Origin: JBBSJT01 sp041691015
GTDB taxonomy: Bacteria; Chlamydiota; Chlamydiia; Chlamydiales; Parachlamydiaceae
Direction of reading: 5' to 3'
DNA length: 21,951 nucleotides
NCBI GenBank assembly: GCA_041691015.1
Contig: JBEPVN010000035.1
Span: 1-21,951, forward strand
Position 1 is the stretch's first letter; every line of letters starts with the position of its first letter. A model generated the notes under the pieces. The model saw only the letters and a program-made list of their open reading frames with translations, ran no database searches and was not told where the DNA came from. Shown piece by piece: positions 14,460-21,951 of the stretch. The translations under genes were made by a program, and so were the position numbers.

Positions 14460-17400
14460 TCATGTTTGAAGCAATTCTAAAACCTCTTCCCAAGTCAGCT
14501 TGGAAATAGCTTCTTCATCGGAACTGATGACTTTTTTCACAAGTCCTCTCTTCCGGTTTTGTAATTCTAAAATTTTCTCTTCTATAGTATTTGATGTTAC
14601 AAGTTTATAAGACGAAACAGAATTTTTCTGTCCTATGCGATGTACGCGATCTGTTGCTTGATTTTCAACCGCCGGATTCCACCACATATCGTAATGTATG
14701 ACCGTATCTGCCCCAACAAGATTTAAGCCGGTTCCTCCGGCCTTTAGAGAGACTAAGAAAACAGGGATCATTGGATCTTCATTGAATTTCTTAACGATGC
14801 TCAAGCGATTTTTGCTAGAGCCGTCCAAATATTCAAAACGAATTCCGCGTTTTTCCAAATCTTGTCGAATAATGGAAAGCATACGGGTGTATTGGCTAAA
14901 GATTACGGTTTTATGTCCGCCTTCCATAAGTGTTTGTAAAAGTTCAATCAACATATCGTATTTGGATGAATCGCCAACTTCAGCCTTTTCTTTTGCAAAA
15001 ATAGCAGGATGACAACAAATCTGTTTTAATCTTGTTAGAGTCGCAAGAACGTGGATCTGAACTTTTTCAAAACCTTCCTTCTTAACAAGATGTGATAATT
15101 CCTCGCGCGCTGATTTTGCGTAAGATTGGTAAAGTTCCTGCTGAACTTCTGACAGATGGCAGCGGTACACAATTTCTGAAACATCCGGTAATTCGCTCAA
15201 AACGTCTTTTTTCATGCGTCTTAATATAAACGGAGAGATTTTTCTTCTCAATACATCGAGGTTATTACCGGTACTGGTATTTGGATTTCGGATGTATTTT
15301 TCTAAAAATCTGTCATAACTGCTTAAAAGCCCTGGCATCAGGAAGTCAAACAAGCTCCAGAGTTCATCGAGCGAATTTTCAATTGGGGTTCCTGTCAAAA
15401 TCAGGCGATGTTTTGCCTCAAGCATCTTGACGGACTTTGCATTGCGCGTGCCTCTATTTTTAATGGCTTGGGCCTCATCCAATATGCAGTAGCCAAACGG
15501 CAATTGCTTATAAAACTCGATATCTTTTTGGAGCAAGCTATAAGAGGTTATCACCACATCGAAGTCTTTTATGTCGTTTAAAAGTTTTTTTCGTTGAGTA
15601 GGCGTTCCATCGACCGGCAGGACATTTAAGGTAGCGTTGAATTTACTAAACTCTTCCTTCCAATTATACACAAGCGATGTCGGGCACACAATGATCGAGA
15701 TCGCATTCTTGTGTTCTTTTTTAAATTGTGTGATCGCAGCAATTGCCTGAAGTGTTTTTCCAAGACCCATATCATCTGCAAGCACTCCGCTTAAATGCAT
15801 GGAACGGAGGCGCTCAAGCCAGCCCACTCCCTCAATCTGATAACTTCTTAGTGTGGCATTAATATTTGTTGGGATCTCTTTTGGAGCCAAGTCCAACATG
15901 CCGATCATTTGTTCTTGTATGGCTTTTAGTTTATCTGTAATGGTAAAATCAATTTGCAGACCATCAAATTGCTTTGCCTCAATACTTGCTAAACTCCAAA
16001 GCGGAAGCTCTTCTGTATGGTCATCGATATCATTAATTCCCAAATCATCAAAAATCTGAACCACGGGAAGCAATTTTTCCAAGTCCAAGACCAAAATTTT
16101 ATTGCCTTTATGAATGCTTTGATTTTCAGAGCTTATTTTTTTGCGTCCTTGAGTCTTTCTTGGTAGCTCTATAAACGCTTTTTTGGATGAAACACACTCC
16201 CAAAGCAGATCGAGTGTGACACCTTTTAAGTGGCCGTCAACAACTAAATCCATAGCATAAACATCCACTCTGCCGGTCTCTCTTAAATGGAGCTTGAATC
16301 TTGTTTCATCATAGATAAATTGATCGAGCAGATTTTCGGGACAATTAAATTTGACGCGCGCCTGATTTTGCGGAATCACTTCCGTCATAAATTCCACAAT
16401 TTTTTTATCATTCTTTGCAAGATACATCCCTTGAACCGGATCATAAATAAAATCCTGGAAGAGATCGTGAATGATTTTTTGCTCTTCTGCTAAATTACGA
16501 GCCAATATTCCTTGATCTGTAATAAACGGAAAAATGGATTCGACTTGAAGATTGGATGCAGAAGCTGGAACTTTGATGTTGTCGTAAATAAATTCAAGTT
16601 TGGCTTCAAGTTCTCCATTAAGATAGCTGATTTCGCACTCTGCGCCAAGCTGACCGACAAACGGCAAGGTCACAAAATTTTCGATAATATCTTTGTTTGT
16701 GACTTCCGCAAAAGAATTTAATTCGGGCAATGAATTTTCAACAAACGATCCGAAAAGGGGCTCCGGTATGGTTATTTCCCGAATGATGTTCAAATTTCTC
16801 AAATGCTTGCGCTTGACATTTGGCTGGAATTTATAATAAGTGTTCTGATAAATCATTCCGGGATTTGCGCATTCAAACAAAATGATGTCTTCAAAAAGAA
16901 TGGAATTTCCATGCGGAAGAACAATTGAGGGGTTAAGTAAAATTTTTGGAGCGGATGTTTCTAGATATTCCAGTTCAAAACGGATGAGAGCATTCAAAAA
17001 AGAGACTTTGAGAGGCTCTTCCAAGGTATGGGCATAAAGGCATGGAATGGTTTGCGACTCAATGTCTTGGTCTAGCGAATTGCCCATCACATTTTTGGAT
17101 TGGGAAATCGCAAGCTCATAGCCTCTTGCCAAAATAAGACCAAAAGCTTCTGGATCAATGAGTGCTACGCGCAAATTACGATCTTCTTTATGGAGGTCTG
17201 TAAATCTTGCAAAATCCAAAATAAACTTTAAAATTTCAAAACTTTCAAAATCAAACGATTCTTTAACAAAGAAATAACGCTTGCTGCCGATGTAGAGAGG
17301 TTCCTGATAACGCACAGCATCTAAAAATTCCTTGATATTCATTATATTCAACGGCTTGGATCTAAAAGGAAGACGTAGGGCCAGTTGAATTTCAGGCTGC

Positions 17401-17972
17401 GTTCTTTGATTGATCGTTTGTGCAGGTGTGCATAAAAAAATCACAGCAAGCTCTGCCTTGTCTGGTTTGATATTGTCTTCCGGAAGAAAAAATGGAGATT
17501 TTCCTAAAACTTCGGCAGCTCCTACATACTCTTGTAGGACCTCTTTTTGGTATTTTTTACCCTTACGCACAATTTCTTTTGTTTCTGCTTCTTTAATGGT
17601 TTCTCTTAAAGTATTTTTTTCTTCTTCATCTATGTGCGCTGATTGCTCAAGATTGGTTTCTTTTGAATATTCGATCAAAATGGAATCGAAATGGTCTTCA
17701 AGATAAAACAAGATAGCAGATAAATGCTGGCAGTCATATTTGTAGGGGCAATCACAATTGGAATCTATAATTGCAGACTCTCGCCTGTCAATTTCGATTT
17801 CGCTTTCATAAGTATTATCAAAACTTCCGGTTACACGGCAGCTGATGCGAACGTTATTTGCGTTAAGGCTTATGATTTTAGCCGAAACCACCATTTTTTT
17901 GTCTGCAATTTGCTTGCCTTCTTTTAAAATTCCCGGAGGGAAATCTTGCTTTAACTTGCGAAAATTTAACAT
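14460..17972 (-). CDS. SNF2-family DNA-dependent ATPase with N-terminal SWIM zinc finger
   Basis: The protein (1170 residues from ATG 17972) starts with a SWIM-type zinc finger (CDCPYKYDCQHLSAIL, about residues 75-90). A long SNF2-associated middle region follows. The ATPase comes last: motif I DDMGLGKT near 736, the DEAQ box near 832, and LILTGTPIENSLDELWSLFDF. The C-terminal lobe has SLKAGGTGLNLVGAD and DRVHRIGQ near 1110. Bacterial SNF2 proteins such as RapA-like enzymes translocate on double-stranded DNA and may remodel polymerase or nucleoid proteins. The exact role in chlamydiae is unknown. I prefer ATG 17972 over GTG 17978 because AGAGAG sits five bases before the ATG. It heads the mreB-pckG-LysM operon from a strong promoter. 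Confidence 0.93.
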   Translation of the reverse strand: MLNFRKLKQDFPPGILKEGKQIADKKMVVSAKIISLNANNVRISCRVTGSFDNTYESEIEIDRRESAIIDSNCDCPYKYDCQHLSAILFYLEDHFDSILIEYSKETNLEQSAHIDEEEKNTLRETIKEAETKEIVRKGKKYQKEVLQEYVGAAEVLGKSPFFLPEDNIKPDKAELAVIFLCTPAQTINQRTQPEIQLALRLPFRSKPLNIMNIKEFLDAVRYQEPLYIGSKRYFFVKESFDFESFEILKFILDFARFTDLHKEDRNLRVALIDPEAFGLILARGYELAISQSKNVMGNSLDQDIESQTIPCLYAHTLEEPLKVSFLNALIRFELEYLETSAPKILLNPSIVLPHGNSILFEDIILFECANPGMIYQNTYYKFQPNVKRKHLRNLNIIREITIPEPLFGSFVENSLPELNSFAEVTNKDIIENFVTLPFVGQLGAECEISYLNGELEAKLEFIYDNIKVPASASNLQVESIFPFITDQGILARNLAEEQKIIHDLFQDFIYDPVQGMYLAKNDKKIVEFMTEVIPQNQARVKFNCPENLLDQFIYDETRFKLHLRETGRVDVYAMDLVVDGHLKGVTLDLLWECVSSKKAFIELPRKTQGRKKISSENQSIHKGNKILVLDLEKLLPVVQIFDDLGINDIDDHTEELPLWSLASIEAKQFDGLQIDFTITDKLKAIQEQMIGMLDLAPKEIPTNINATLRSYQIEGVGWLERLRSMHLSGVLADDMGLGKTLQAIAAITQFKKEHKNAISIIVCPTSLVYNWKEEFSKFNATLNVLPVDGTPTQRKKLLNDIKDFDVVITSYSLLQKDIEFYKQLPFGYCILDEAQAIKNRGTRNAKSVKMLEAKHRLILTGTPIENSLDELWSLFDFLMPGLLSSYDRFLEKYIRNPNTSTGNNLDVLRRKISPFILRRMKKDVLSELPDVSEIVYRCHLSEVQQELYQSYAKSAREELSHLVKKEGFEKVQIHVLATLTRLKQICCHPAIFAKEKAEVGDSSKYDMLIELLQTLMEGGHKTVIFSQYTRMLSIIRQDLEKRGIRFEYLDGSSKNRLSIVKKFNEDPMIPVFLVSLKAGGTGLNLVGADTVIHYDMWWNPAVENQATDRVHRIGQKNSVSSYKLVTSNTIEEKILELQNRKRGLVKKVISSDEEAISKLTWEEVLELLQT

Positions 17973-18032
17973 GACCACTCTCTTAACTGTTTTAACGATT
18001 GAGTTTTTGTCTTAAAAACCGCTTACGCGCGC

Positions 18033-18061
18033 AGTATATAAACTGGCGCACAACTTGTCAT
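18033..18061 (-). promoter_or_regulatory. Promoter of the helicase-mreB-pckG-LysM operon
   Basis: Minus-strand ATGACA (complement of 18056-18061), a 17-bp spacer and TATACT (complement of 18033-18038) match consensus at five of six positions in each hexamer. Expected +1 is near 18026, leaving a leader of about 50 bases before the ATG. Confidence 0.75.
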
Positions 18062-18204
18062 TAAAAAAAAACAGGAGAGTGATTTTTTTTACATAGTGTC
18101 TTTAACTCCTAAAATAAAAAAATGTTTTTACAATTTTTACGACCACGCTTAACTCAATTTTTATGGACAACATAGACATTATGGACTTTGTATACTGAAA
18201 ACTT

Positions 18205-18235
18205 AAAATAAGACGAAACGTCTTATTTTTATTTT
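18205..18235 (+). terminator. Orphan intrinsic-terminator-like hairpin
   Basis: AAAATAAGACG (18205-18215), loop AAA, and CGTCTTATTTT (18219-18229) form a perfect 11-bp stem followed by TATTTT. This is terminator geometry on the plus strand. No plus-strand gene precedes it: the only upstream gene is divergent. It may end an unannotated small RNA or insulate the tRNA-Gly promoter. Confidence 0.6.
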
Positions 18236-18248
18236 CGAAACTTTTTTG

Positions 18249-18278
18249 TTGCTGAAAAATTACTACCCTGACTATACT
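18249..18278 (+). promoter_or_regulatory. Promoter of the tandem tRNA-Gly genes
   Basis: TTGCTG (18249-18254), an 18-bp spacer and TATACT (18273-18278, 5/6) lie 16 bases before the first tRNA. Expected +1 is near 18285. Transcription may continue into tig, for which no separate strong promoter is visible. Confidence 0.6.
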
Positions 18279-18294
18279 CACCGTTTTCTAAAGT

Positions 18295-18366
18295 GCGGGC
18301 GTAGCTCAGTGGTAGAGCATCACGTTGCCAACGTGAGGGTCGTGAGTTCGAATCTCATCGCCCGCT
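18295..18366 (+). tRNA. tRNA-Gly (anticodon GCC), copy 1
   Basis: A 72-base cloverleaf: acceptor GCGGGCG/CGCCCGC, D arm GCTC..GAGC, anticodon stem TCACG/CGTGA with loop TTGCCAA (anticodon GCC), T arm GTGAG TTCGAAT CTCAT, discriminator T. CCA is not encoded. Confidence 0.96.
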
Positions 18367-18387
18367 ATTAGATTAATTAACAAACAT

Positions 18388-18459
18388 GCGGGCGTAGCTC
18401 AGTGGTAGAGCATCACGTTGCCAACGTGAGGGTCGTGAGTTCGAATCTCATCGCCCGCT
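18388..18459 (+). tRNA. tRNA-Gly (anticodon GCC), copy 2
   Basis: Identical over all 72 bases to the copy 21 bp upstream, so a recent tandem duplication or gene conversion. It presumably shares the promoter at 18249-18278 and leads into tig 59 bases later. Confidence 0.96.
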
Positions 18460-18518
18460 AATTGTTTTTTTAAAATCTATTTATCCCCTTAATTTAATTC
18501 ATTCTTAGCGAGGTTTTT

Positions 18519-19763
18519 GTGTCAGAATTCAAAAATGAAAATTTAAATATGAAAGTCGAAAGATTACCGGGTGCAGAAGTAAAACTTGAAATAGCCATTA
18601 CGCCGCAGGCTACAAAAGCAGCTTACGAAAAAGCAATCAAAAACATCACTAAAGAAATTTTGATTCCCGGATTCAGAAAAGGAAAAGCTCCAAAAAATCT
18701 TGTCCAAGAAAAATTCAAATCTGCAATCGACGAAGAATGGAGATCTGTGCTTTTAAATACAGCCTTTCAAGAAGCATTGGACCTTACCAAAATTGTCCCT
18801 TTTTCTAAAGAAACCATCAAACCGCAGATCAAAAGCATTTCTTCAGAGGCGGGTTCTGAAATTACCATTTTATTTGAAGCGCGTCCGGAAATCCCTGAAA
18901 TTAATCCTGGCGAAATCAAACTTAAAAAAGTCAAAGCAAGAGCTGTCACAGACAAAGATATTGAAGAGCGCATGCTAGAGCTTCAACTTCATCAGGCAAC
19001 ATGGGAAGATATTAAAGATAGAGGCGTTCAAGAAGGCGATTTCGTCCACTTGGATATCGAATCTTTAGACAATCCAGGAACAGTTATCTGCAAAGACCAG
19101 CCTTTTTCAGTGATTAAGGGAAAAATCGGAAACTGGCTTTATGATTTATTATTGAACAAAAATTTAAATGATGTTTTTGAAGGAACTAGCGAAAAAGATC
19201 CATGCCATCAATGTGAAGATCATACGCATGTACATCCTAAAGAAGAAGAGGAATTTAAACCATCCAAACTTCAAATCACTATCCAAGCGATCAAAAAACC
19301 TGTCCTACCTGAGATCACTCCTGAATTTGCCTCAAAACTCGGCGCTGAGTCTGTTGAAAAGCTAATGGAGAGAGTCGTTTTATCTCTCGATAAAAATTTT
19401 CAGGAAGAAGCACAGCAAAAATTAAGAGAGCAGCTTGAAGAAATTGTTTTACATAGCTACCCATTTGAGATTCCTTCCTCAATTTTAAAATCACACGGAA
19501 AAATGTCTCCAAAAGATATGGAAGAACTAAGAGATTCTTATCGTCTTTACCTCATCTGCGAAAAAATCGCTCACAATCTTAAGTTTGATGTTACCCAAGA
19601 TGAGATTATGCAGGAATTCATGGTTCAGGCTTATATGACAAATCCTGAAAATTCATTTATTGATCCCTCTGCGGACCCCAAGGAAATTCACCATCGGATC
19701 AGAACTTATCTTCTTGATAAAAAGGTTAAAGATTATTTAATTGAGCATGCGCATAAAGAGTAA
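18519..19763 (+). CDS. tig: Trigger factor (ribosome-associated chaperone)
   Basis: The protein has 414 residues from the GTG start. The N-terminal ribosome-docking domain has the signature IPGFRKGKAPKN (about 49-60), whose GFRK loop contacts ribosomal protein uL23. A PPIase (FKBP-like) domain follows (about 160-260), then the helical C-terminal chaperone arms. The FKBP domain carries an unusual His/Cys-rich segment, CHQCEDHTHVH (229-239), followed by an acidic run. GTG at 18519 has GCGAGG five bases upstream. ATG at 18549 is an alternative that would shorten the protein by ten residues. It acts on nascent chains at the exit tunnel. The gene is followed by a terminator hairpin and then clpP-clpX, an order also known in other chlamydiae and many bacteria. 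Confidence 0.93.
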   Translation: MSEFKNENLNMKVERLPGAEVKLEIAITPQATKAAYEKAIKNITKEILIPGFRKGKAPKNLVQEKFKSAIDEEWRSVLLNTAFQEALDLTKIVPFSKETIKPQIKSISSEAGSEITILFEARPEIPEINPGEIKLKKVKARAVTDKDIEERMLELQLHQATWEDIKDRGVQEGDFVHLDIESLDNPGTVICKDQPFSVIKGKIGNWLYDLLLNKNLNDVFEGTSEKDPCHQCEDHTHVHPKEEEEFKPSKLQITIQAIKKPVLPEITPEFASKLGAESVEKLMERVVLSLDKNFQEEAQQKLREQLEEIVLHSYPFEIPSSILKSHGKMSPKDMEELRDSYRLYLICEKIAHNLKFDVTQDEIMQEFMVQAYMTNPENSFIDPSADPKEIHHRIRTYLLDKKVKDYLIEHAHKE

Positions 19764-19769
19764 AATCTC

Positions 19770-19799
19770 TTGACCCAAGACATAATGTTCATGTATAAA
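19770..19799 (+). promoter_or_regulatory. Promoter of clpP-clpX
   Basis: TTGACC (19770-19775, 5/6), an 18-bp spacer and TATAAA (19794-19799, 5/6) start seven bases after the tig stop. Expected +1 is near 19806, upstream of the hairpin at 19825-19854, so the clpPX leader would contain that hairpin. Confidence 0.65.
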
Positions 19800-19824
19800 T
19801 TGTAGTATTTAACACATAAATCTT

Positions 19825-19854
19825 AAAAAGTTTTGGTAATGCCAAAACTTTTTT
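19825..19854 (+). terminator. Intrinsic terminator after tig, within the clpPX leader
   Basis: AAAAAGTTTTGG (19825-19836), loop TAATG, and CCAAAACTTTTTT form a perfect stem that merges into a T-run. It ends tig transcripts. Because a promoter lies upstream of it, it could also act as an attenuator for clpPX. Confidence 0.8.
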
Positions 19855-19882
19855 GAGTTTAACTAGCTTAAAAGGATCTTTC

Positions 19883-20494
19883 ATGACAAATAATCGACCA
19901 ACTAATTCACTGACACCCTATGTAATTGAAGATACAGGCCGCGGCGAGCGATCCATGGACATTTATTCACGTCTTTTAAAAGACAGAATTATCTTTATTG
20001 GCACAGATATTACAGATCATGTAGCTAATGTCGTAGTCGCGCAGCTTTTATTTTTGAAAATGGAAGATCCAAAAAAAGATGTGCATATTTATATCAATTC
20101 TGTCGGTGGTTATATCACGGCAGGCCTTGCCATTTATGATACGATGCAATGGATGGGATGCAACGTTAACACCTATTGCATCGGCCAAGCATCTTCAATG
20201 GGAGCCCTCCTTTTAACTGCAGGGACAAAAGGAAAACGCTTTGCGCTTCCAAATAGCCGCATCATGATTCACCAACCCTCCGGCGGTGTTGGCGGTACGG
20301 CAGCTGACATTAAGGTACAAGCCAAAGAAATCATTTATCTAAAAAAACTTCTTCATGAAATGATGGCAACTTGCACAGGTCAATCCATTGAGAAAATCGA
20401 AATAGATTCTGACAGGGATTTTTATATGAGTCCTCAAGAAGCCAAAGATTATGGACTTATCGATGAAGTAGTATTGCTTAAGAAAAAAAATTAA
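19883..20494 (+). CDS. clpP: ATP-dependent Clp protease proteolytic subunit ClpP
   Basis: The protein has 203 residues from ATG 19883, chosen because AAAGGA lies nine bases upstream and an upstream TTG would begin inside the terminator. The catalytic triad is visible: Ser105 in GQASSMGA, His130 in IHQPSGG, and Asp179 in DSDRDFYMSPQEA. The N-terminal YVIEDTGRGERSMDIYSRLLKDRIIF is the usual processing and axial-loop region. ClpP forms tetradecameric barrels that degrade proteins fed by ClpX or ClpC. Chlamydiae usually carry two clpP genes, and the one linked to clpX (clpP2) is the catalytically standard one. This gene fits that by linkage. clpX follows after 17 bases, so they are co-transcribed. 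Confidence 0.97.
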   Translation: MTNNRPTNSLTPYVIEDTGRGERSMDIYSRLLKDRIIFIGTDITDHVANVVVAQLLFLKMEDPKKDVHIYINSVGGYITAGLAIYDTMQWMGCNVNTYCIGQASSMGALLLTAGTKGKRFALPNSRIMIHQPSGGVGGTAADIKVQAKEIIYLKKLLHEMMATCTGQSIEKIEIDSDRDFYMSPQEAKDYGLIDEVVLLKKKN

Positions 20495-20511
20495 TAAATT
20501 TAGAGTTTGAC

Positions 20512-21765
20512 ATGACAAAAAAAAAATCCGATGAAACTGAAGTAATAGCTTGTTCATTTTGTGGCAGGACTGAAGAAGCTGTTGAAAAACTCATTTCAGG
20601 ACCAAGTGTTTACATCTGCGATAAGTGTGTCAAACTATGTTCTGGAATACTCGAAAAGAAAAAACCGGCGACACAAGCCTCTGTTTTTGAACCAAAAGTT
20701 TTAAAGCCCAAAGAAATCAAACGCAGGTTGGATGAATACATTGTAGGTCAGGAAAGCGCAAAAAAAACTATTGCGGTTGCTGTTTATAATCATTACAACC
20801 GTATTTTATCTCTTGGGAAGGACAAACCGGTAGAATTTGGAAAATCCAATGTCTTGCTTTTTGGTCCGACAGGATCCGGGAAAACATTAATTGCTAAGAC
20901 TCTTGCTACAATATTAGACGTTCCCTTCACAATAGCCGACGCGACAACTCTAACAGAAGCAGGTTACGTTGGGGAAGATGTGGAAAACATCATTTTACGC
21001 TTATTACAAGCTGCTGATTTTGATGTCGCTAAAGCTGAACTTGGGATTATTTATGTGGACGAAATCGATAAGATTAATCGAACCACCGGTAATGTCTCAA
21101 TCACCCGCGATGTTTCTGGTGAAGGCGTACAGCAAGCTCTTTTGAAAATTGTCGAGGGAACGGTTGCTAATGTTCCTCCTAAAGGTGGCAGAAAGCATCC
21201 AAATCAGGAATATATCAAAGTCAATACTGATAATATCTTATTTATTGTTGGCGGAGCTTTTGCAAACTTGGATAAAATTGTCGCAAAACGTCTTGGTAAG
21301 TCTACAATCGGATTTAATTTGACCGATAAGGAAATCATTGATTCCTCAGAAAAAAGTCTTCTTCTTTCAAAAGCTGAACCTGAAGATTTTGTGCAATATG
21401 GAATGATCCCTGAGTTTATCGGTCGTTTTAATAGCATCGCCAATTGCAACGAGCTTACTATGGAAGATCTCGTCACAATATTAACTGAGCCAAAAAATGC
21501 CGTCATTCGGCAATACCAGGCGATATTTGGTTTAGAGAACGTAGAGCTTAAATTTACAGAAGATGCGATCAAAGCTATCGCTCAAAAAGCCATCAAGGCA
21601 GGAACTGGTGCACGCGCGCTACGCATGATCCTTGAAAAGACCATGCGCGAGCTTATGTATGAAGTGCCTTCTGATAATAGTGTCACTGAAATCACTATTG
21701 AAGAAGAGACGATTACAAAAGATGCAGAGCCTATTGTCAAGCGCTCTAATGAGCAAATCGCTTAA
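20512..21765 (+). CDS. clpX: ATP-dependent Clp protease ATP-binding subunit ClpX
   Basis: The 417-residue AAA+ unfoldase has normal length. In order it shows the C4 zinc-binding domain (Cys14, Cys17, Cys36, Cys39), Walker A GPTGSGKT (118-125) and the pore loop GYVG (151-154). Walker B IIYVDEID (179-186) follows, then the ClpP-docking IGF loop (266-268), the arginine-finger region IPEFIGRFN, and sensor 2 GTGARALRMILE. It unfolds substrates and threads them into ClpP. In Chlamydia the ClpXP system is implicated in developmental-cycle control. The intact IGF loop supports partnership with the adjacent ClpP. The ribosome site before the ATG is weak, so translation may rely partly on coupling with clpP, 17 bases upstream. 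Confidence 0.97.
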   Translation: MTKKKSDETEVIACSFCGRTEEAVEKLISGPSVYICDKCVKLCSGILEKKKPATQASVFEPKVLKPKEIKRRLDEYIVGQESAKKTIAVAVYNHYNRILSLGKDKPVEFGKSNVLLFGPTGSGKTLIAKTLATILDVPFTIADATTLTEAGYVGEDVENIILRLLQAADFDVAKAELGIIYVDEIDKINRTTGNVSITRDVSGEGVQQALLKIVEGTVANVPPKGGRKHPNQEYIKVNTDNILFIVGGAFANLDKIVAKRLGKSTIGFNLTDKEIIDSSEKSLLLSKAEPEDFVQYGMIPEFIGRFNSIANCNELTMEDLVTILTEPKNAVIRQYQAIFGLENVELKFTEDAIKAIAQKAIKAGTGARALRMILEKTMRELMYEVPSDNSVTEITIEEETITKDAEPIVKRSNEQIA

Positions 21766-21781
21766 AAAAACATAAAAAATC

Positions 21782-21827
21782 TCCGAACTATAGTACAAGG
21801 GCTTTAGCCCTTGTACTATAGTTCGGA
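21782..21827. terminator. Perfect long palindrome after clpX, probable (mostly minus-strand) terminator
   Basis: Two 21-bp arms (21782-21802 and 21807-21827) are exact reverse complements around the loop TTTA. On the minus strand the stem is followed by GATTTTTTATGTTTTTTT, a good intrinsic terminator for a gene converging from beyond the right edge. On the plus strand only CATTTT follows, so its effect on clpX is less certain. Confidence 0.7.
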
Positions 21828-21873
21828 CATTTTAAGAGACTTTTCGCAATTCCATGGCTTAGAAGCGGTAAAA

Positions 21874-21950
21874 GCATGTAGCCACATGCGTCAGCTCAAT
21901 GCCATTAAGTTAAAGAATTTTGTTTGCTATATTGCAGGCTGATCGCCTGC
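21874..21950. repeat. Two short palindromes at the right edge
   Basis: GCATGT/ACATGC (21874-21889, loop AGCC) and GCAGGC/GCCTGC (21934-21950, loop TGATC) are perfect 6-bp inverted repeats in the non-coding tail 21828-21951. No coding frame is seen. They may be part of a repeat or mobile-element end cut by the window, but this cannot be judged here. Confidence 0.35.
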
Positions 21951-21951
21951 C

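Larger units (their letters stand above)
17979..18294. other. Divergent intergenic region between the helicase operon and the tRNA-Gly/tig arm
   Basis: This 316-bp AT-rich spacer holds the minus-strand helicase promoter (18033-18061), an isolated terminator-like hairpin (18205-18235) and the plus-strand tRNA-Gly promoter (18249-18278). No protein-coding frame is convincing. The stretch 18062-18204, including long A and T runs and a lone TATACT at 18191-18196, could hold a small RNA ending at the hairpin. Confidence 0.6.

Noticed and set aside
18295..18459. Short direct repeats suggestive of a CRISPR-like array
   Set aside because: The two repeats fold as complete tRNA-Gly genes and there are only two units.
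19853..19882. Ten-residue longer ClpP from TTG 19853
   Set aside because: It would begin inside the terminator T-run. ATG 19883 has AAAGGA upstream and gives the normal ClpP length.

Overview
The window looks like a piece of chromosome from a member of the Chlamydiae outside the genus Chlamydia (a Parachlamydia/Waddlia/Simkania-like amoeba or animal symbiont). The main evidence is gene order: a SNF2-family helicase, mreB, GTP-dependent PEP carboxykinase on one strand, and trigger factor, clpP, clpX leading away on the other. As far as I recall, this is the arrangement of the CT705-CT710 block of Chlamydia trachomatis. The DNA is AT-rich, and a predicted eukaryote-type deubiquitinase and an F-box protein point to life inside a eukaryotic cell. 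The species assignment is inference.

Left region (1-6513): a tightly packed minus-strand operon that begins with a long-form ribosome hibernation factor (hpf). It continues through an orphan PD-(D/E)XK 'HsdR N-terminal' nuclease-like protein and a small helical protein. It ends with two tandem paralogues of the Maf/DUF115 family, one fused to a MORN/YwqK-like repeat block. The last three genes overlap by 4 bp at each junction. A long imperfect inverted repeat lies past the end of the operon. No flagellar gene is visible, so the role of the Maf-like proteins is open.

Middle region (6600-10330): tRNA-Arg(TCG) divergent from a short recO, then an accessory segment. That segment holds a membrane-anchored USP (peptidase C19)-type deubiquitinase on the minus strand, tRNA-Leu(GAG), yidD and a small F-box protein on the plus strand. 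The two ubiquitin-pathway proteins flanking a tRNA gene are the most striking content of the window.

Right-centre (10288-18061): an apparent four-gene minus-strand operon, SNF2/SWIM helicase - mreB - pckG - LysM membrane protein. It is driven from a very good sigma-70/sigma-66-type promoter (ATGACA, 17 bp, TATACT). A 0.3-kb divergent spacer follows, with an orphan terminator-like hairpin.

Right end (18295-21951): two identical tRNA-Gly(GCC) genes, then tig, clpP and clpX. The promoter for clpPX lies upstream of the tig terminator hairpin, so the hairpin would be in the clpPX leader. A perfect 21-bp-arm palindrome, T-rich on its minus-strand side, closes clpX. Together this arm supplies nascent-chain folding and regulated proteolysis.
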